This document shows positions 61,198 through 64,000 of a stretch of DNA of 64,000 bases, piece after piece. The stretch covers positions 1,674,001-1,738,000 of the forward strand of contig NZ_LR026983.1 of assembly GCF_900604345.1 (NCBI RefSeq), read 5' to 3'. The notes beneath the pieces are model-generated. The model was given only the letters and a program-made list of their open reading frames with translations. It ran no database searches and had not been told where the DNA came from. Both the position numbers and the translations under genes were made by a program. Positions within the stretch are counted from its first letter, which is position 1. Each line of letters opens with the position of its first letter. This stretch comes from Maliibacterium massiliense. Lineage in GTDB: Bacteria; Bacillota; Clostridia; Christensenellales; Maliibacteriaceae.

Positions 61198-62115
61198 ATG
61201 AACATCGAAAAAGTCACGCGGGACCTTGCCGCCATCGCGCCGGGCGGTGTACACCCCTGCGCGCCGATGCGCGCGTATACGTCGTTTCAGATCGGCGGGC
61301 CGGCGGATATCCTGCTGCTGCCGGGCGATGCAGAGCAGGCGCGCCAGGCGGTGCGCTATCTGCGCGCGCAGCAGCTTCCCTATATTGTGATGGGCAACGG
61401 CACCAACCTGCTGGTGGCGGACGCGGGCTACCACGGCGTGGTGATACACATGCACCGCGCGTTTTCCCGCATCACGTGCAGCGGCACGCTCTGCCGCGCG
61501 CAGGCGGGCGTGATGATGTCCAAACTCGCGCGCCAAACGCAGGGGCAGGGCCTCTCGGGCCTGGAGTTTGCCGCAGGCATCCCGGGCACGCTGGGCGGCG
61601 CGGTTGCGATGAACGCGGGCGCCTACGGCGGCCAGATATCCGATGTGGTGTGCGCCATACACGCGCTGGACGCCGCGGGCATGCCCGTGGTATGGCAGGG
61701 GGACGCGCTCACGTTCGGCTACCGCAAAAGCCCGGTCAAGGAGGGATGCGTGGTGCTGGAGGTGGAGATGCGCCTGCGCAGGGACGATCCGCAGGAGATC
61801 GCCGCGCGCATCGCGGATTTTCAGATGCGGCGCGCCGCCAAACAGCCGCTGCAGTACCCCAGCGCGGGCAGCGTGTTCAAGCGGCCAAAGGGGCACTTTG
61901 CCGGCGCGCTCATCGAGCAGGCGGGCCTCAAGGGCACGCGCATCGGCGGGGCGGAGGTATCAGAAAAACACGCAGGCTTTATCATCAACCGCGGCGGGGC
62001 CACCGCGCGTGATGTGCGCGACCTCATTGCGCACATCCAGCGGGTTGTGCTGGAACAAAGCGGCGTGTCCCTGCAGTGCGAGGTGCGCATGCTGGGCGAC
62101 TTTGACGAGGAGTAG
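61198..62115 (+). CDS. murB: UDP-N-acetylenolpyruvoylglucosamine reductase
   Basis: 305 residues, the short (type II) MurB form of Gram-positives. FQIGGPADIL, GNGTNLLVAD and GIPGTLGGAVAMNAGAYGG form the FAD-binding domain. AGSVFKRP carries the active-site Ser, with a Glu near the C-terminus (LQCEVRML). It reduces UDP-GlcNAc-enolpyruvate to UDP-MurNAc. The ribosome site is weak. murB-PHP-rapZ-yvcK run with gaps of 4 to 18 bases or overlaps and form one operon. Confidence 0.96.
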   Translation: MNIEKVTRDLAAIAPGGVHPCAPMRAYTSFQIGGPADILLLPGDAEQARQAVRYLRAQQLPYIVMGNGTNLLVADAGYHGVVIHMHRAFSRITCSGTLCRAQAGVMMSKLARQTQGQGLSGLEFAAGIPGTLGGAVAMNAGAYGGQISDVVCAIHALDAAGMPVVWQGDALTFGYRKSPVKEGCVVLEVEMRLRRDDPQEIAARIADFQMRRAAKQPLQYPSAGSVFKRPKGHFAGALIEQAGLKGTRIGGAEVSEKHAGFIINRGGATARDVRDLIAHIQRVVLEQSGVSLQCEVRMLGDFDEE

Positions 62116-62119
62116 ACAC

Positions 62120-62863
62120 ATGAAAACAATGCCGCGCCTGCTTGCGGATTACCACACCCACACCAGTTTTTCCGACGGCAAGGGAAGCATCAGGGACAAC
62201 GTGCGCGCGGCCCTTGCGCGCGGGCTTACCTGCATCGGGATCACAGATCACAGCATTGGACATGTCTCCTACGGCATCAAGCGCGCGGATGTGCAGCGGA
62301 TGCGCGATACGGTGGACGAGCTCAACGACCAGTACGCCGGCCGCATCCGCGTGCTGCTGGGCGTGGAGACCAACCTGCTGGGGTTAAACGGCGCGATCGA
62401 TCTGCCCGAGGACATGCGCCGCCAGCTGGATCTGGTGATTATGGGCTACCACCGCTTTGTCTGGCCGGCGCGCCCGCGCGATTACTTCCTCATGCAGGGC
62501 CGCGCAGCGCTGCCCGGCTCCTACAAAAGCGAGGCGTTTCGCCAGCACATGAGCGACGGCTACATCGCGGCGCTGGGCCGGCACAAAATCGATATTCTCG
62601 CCCACCCGGGGGAGTACGTGCCGCTGGACATGCGCCGCGTCGCCCCCCAGGCCGTGGCGCGCGATACGATCATCGAGATCAACGGCCGCCATCCCGGCAC
62701 GGTGGAGATGGTGCGCCAGGCGCTTGCGGCGGGGGCGCGGTTTGTGCTCTCCAGCGACGCCCACCTGCCCGCGCGCGTCGGTCAGGTGGAAAAAGCGTGG
62801 GAATGCGCGTGCGCGGCAGGGGTTCCCCCCTCGCGCATCGAAAATATAGAACATGAGGCCTAA
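62120..62863 (+). CDS. PHP-domain phosphoesterase, YcdX/histidinol-phosphatase type
   Basis: 247 residues from ATG 62120, 4 bases after murB, with GAGGAG upstream. Metal motifs: ADYHTHTSFSDG (9-20), ITDHS (near 41), GVETNLL (near 80), HPGEY (near 163) and SSDAHLP (near 213). Relatives include histidinol phosphatases and YcdX phosphatases; the substrate is not known. A PHP gene between murB and rapZ is common in Clostridia, suggesting a link to the wall or carbon control. Confidence 0.88.
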   Translation: MKTMPRLLADYHTHTSFSDGKGSIRDNVRAALARGLTCIGITDHSIGHVSYGIKRADVQRMRDTVDELNDQYAGRIRVLLGVETNLLGLNGAIDLPEDMRRQLDLVIMGYHRFVWPARPRDYFLMQGRAALPGSYKSEAFRQHMSDGYIAALGRHKIDILAHPGEYVPLDMRRVAPQAVARDTIIEINGRHPGTVEMVRQALAAGARFVLSSDAHLPARVGQVEKAWECACAAGVPPSRIENIEHEA

Positions 62864-62881
62864 AAAGGAGGGATGTACCCC

Positions 62882-63754
62882 ATGCGGATCATCATCGTAA
62901 CAGGGCTATCGGGCGCGGGCAAGAGCGAGGCGCTGCGCAGCTTTGAGGATATGGGTTATTTCTGTGTGGATAACCTGCCGCCGGGGCTGATCCCGACGTT
63001 CCTGGATTTGTGTACCCAGCAGATGGATGCCGACCAAAACGTGGCGCTGGTGGTGGACTGCCGCGGCGGCGACTTTTTCCACGACATCTACCAGGTGCTT
63101 TACCATCTCAAGGATGCGGGGCATACCTACGAACTGCTGTATCTGGACGCGGACATCGCGACGCTCGTGCGGCGCTTTGACTTTACCCGCCGCATCCACC
63201 CCCTGCAGAAGGACGGGCTGCTGGAGGACGCCATCCGCAGGGAGGCGGAGATGCTGGGGCCGCTCAAGGAGAGCGCCAACCGCATCGTGGATACCAGCAA
63301 CATGACCGCCCGCCAGCTGCGCGCGACATTGCGGGAGATGTACATGTCCCATGAGAAGGCGGGCGCGCTGGACGTAAGCGTGGTGTCCTTCGGCTACAAG
63401 TACGGGGTGCCGCTGGACGCGGATATGCTCTTTGACGTGCGCTTTCTGCCCAACCCGTTTTACATCGACAACCTCAAGACGCACACCGGCCAGGACGAGG
63501 ACGTGCGCGCCTACATCCAGTCCTTTGATGAGACGGAGGCCTTCCTTGTCAAGGCGGTGGACCTGCTTGCGTTTACCATGCCCCTCTACATGCGCGAGGG
63601 CAAGCTTAATCTGGTCATCGGGGTGGGCTGCACCGGCGGCATGCACCGCTCGGTGATGATCGCCGAGGAGATCACCGCCCGCCTGCTCAAAGACGGGCAC
63701 AAGGCGCACGTCACCCACCGCGACATCATGCGCGATCGGGGGCCGGCGCGATGA
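62882..63754 (+). CDS. rapZ: RapZ (YvcJ) RNase adaptor / nucleotide-binding protein
   Basis: 290 residues from ATG 62882; AAGGAGG ends about 10 bases upstream, whereas the ATG at 62873 is too close to it. P-loop GLSGAGKSEAL is at 8-18, and the C-terminal signature GCTGGMHRSV is present. In enteric bacteria RapZ senses GlcN6P and guides decay of small RNAs; in Bacillus the protein is a GTPase/ATPase called YvcJ. It overlaps yvcK in an ATGA. Confidence 0.94.
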   Translation: MRIIIVTGLSGAGKSEALRSFEDMGYFCVDNLPPGLIPTFLDLCTQQMDADQNVALVVDCRGGDFFHDIYQVLYHLKDAGHTYELLYLDADIATLVRRFDFTRRIHPLQKDGLLEDAIRREAEMLGPLKESANRIVDTSNMTARQLRATLREMYMSHEKAGALDVSVVSFGYKYGVPLDADMLFDVRFLPNPFYIDNLKTHTGQDEDVRAYIQSFDETEAFLVKAVDLLAFTMPLYMREGKLNLVIGVGCTGGMHRSVMIAEEITARLLKDGHKAHVTHRDIMRDRGPAR

Positions 63755-64000
63755 AGGGCAAGTGGGGCTGGCTGCGGCCGGGGCTGTACTTTAAACGATG
63801 GATTTTTCTGGGGCTGGTGGGCCTGTTCGGCGTTATCGGCAGCTTTGTGCTCTTTATCGAGGCGCGCAACCTGCCGCTGCGCCTGCGCATGTGGGTGTAC
63901 GTGGGGGGCAGCGCGCTGATCGTGCTGGGCTGCATCGCGGTGTATTTCGCCATCCTGCGGCTGTACCAGACCATCAATTCCGTCAACCGGCCCGCAGTGA
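63751..64000 (+). CDS. yvcK: YvcK-family gluconeogenesis/wall factor, N-terminal part
   Basis: Only the first 83 codons are inside the window. Two membrane helices (about 17-38 and 47-66) and a basic loop are visible. The CofD-like UDP-sugar-binding domain expected for YvcK lies beyond the edge. The call rests on the position directly after rapZ and on the two-helix N-terminal extension seen in clostridial YvcK proteins. In B. subtilis YvcK is needed for growth on gluconeogenic carbon and binds UDP-GlcNAc. Confidence 0.65.
   Translation, partial: MKGKWGWLRPGLYFKRWIFLGLVGLFGVIGSFVLFIEARNLPLRLRMWVYVGGSALIVLGCIAVYFAILRLYQTINSVNRPAV

Overview
The window is a stretch of chromosome from a GC-rich, endospore-forming member of the Bacillota, most likely class Clostridia. 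The evidence is the set of sporulation genes (spoIIE, spoVG, spoVT, spoVB), Bacillus-type PurR, HprK, YvcK/RapZ, strong AGGAGG ribosome sites, frequent TTG/GTG starts and sigma-A-like promoters with TATAAT boxes. No rRNA, tRNA, CRISPR array, phage or complete insertion sequence was seen. About 56 genes are supported, three of them broken.

Layout. (a) 1-1481, minus: the end of a sugar-acid-type operon (2-hydroxyacid dehydrogenase, then an FGGY kinase cut by the window edge). (b) 1.8-12.0 kb: spoIIE, a convergent Nudix hydrolase, then tilS-hpt-ftsH (the same order as in Bacillus subtilis), a PHP phosphoesterase and a VanW-type membrane protein, then a small frameshifted gene. (c) 12.5-23.0 kb: murC (minus), purR with a palindromic PurBox, a FlK-like thioesterase, spoVG, glmU (with a 21-codon leader ORF), pth, mfd and a PrsA-like foldase lipoprotein. 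This is the B. subtilis purR-spoVG-glmU-pth-mfd backbone with prs and yabJ absent.

(d) 23.6-41.6 kb is an accessory block between mfd/prsA and spoVT, genes that lie close together in B. subtilis. It holds a 4-hydroxybutyrate dehydrogenase, a PflX-like radical SAM protein, a decayed cupin, lgt, a small membrane protein and a minus-strand type IV pilus/type II secretion-like operon (transglutaminase lipoprotein, PilC, four small membrane-anchored proteins, and PilT broken by one frameshift). It then holds a plus-strand set of BTAD regulator, unknown 150-residue protein and a 2250-residue repeat-rich surface protein whose nine 82-residue repeats are nearly identical at the DNA level. The region in front of the BTAD gene carries a terminator nested inside a 15-bp inverted repeat.

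(e) 41.7-51.5 kb returns to the backbone: spoVT, spoVB, mazG, hup, rqcP, ispF, radA, then an unknown zinc-ribbon/membrane protein and a small unknown minus-strand gene where B. subtilis has disA, and then the PIN/TRAM protein YacL. (f) 51.6-54.8 kb is a tight FHA-SEDS-transpeptidase peptidoglycan operon. (g) 54.9-64.0 kb holds uvrC, a HAD phosphatase, hprK, a ROK glucokinase, an orphan membrane-anchored solute-binding-like protein, and murB-PHP-rapZ-yvcK (yvcK cut by the window edge).

Functionally the backbone genes supply wall precursors (glmU, murC, murB, SEDS/PBP, spoVB), sporulation control, translation and DNA repair (tilS, pth, rqcP, mfd, uvrC, radA) and carbon control (hprK, glcK, rapZ/yvcK). 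The accessory block is about the cell surface and its regulation. The most interesting parts are the BTAD/150-aa/giant adhesin set with its structured leader, and the atypical pilus operon.
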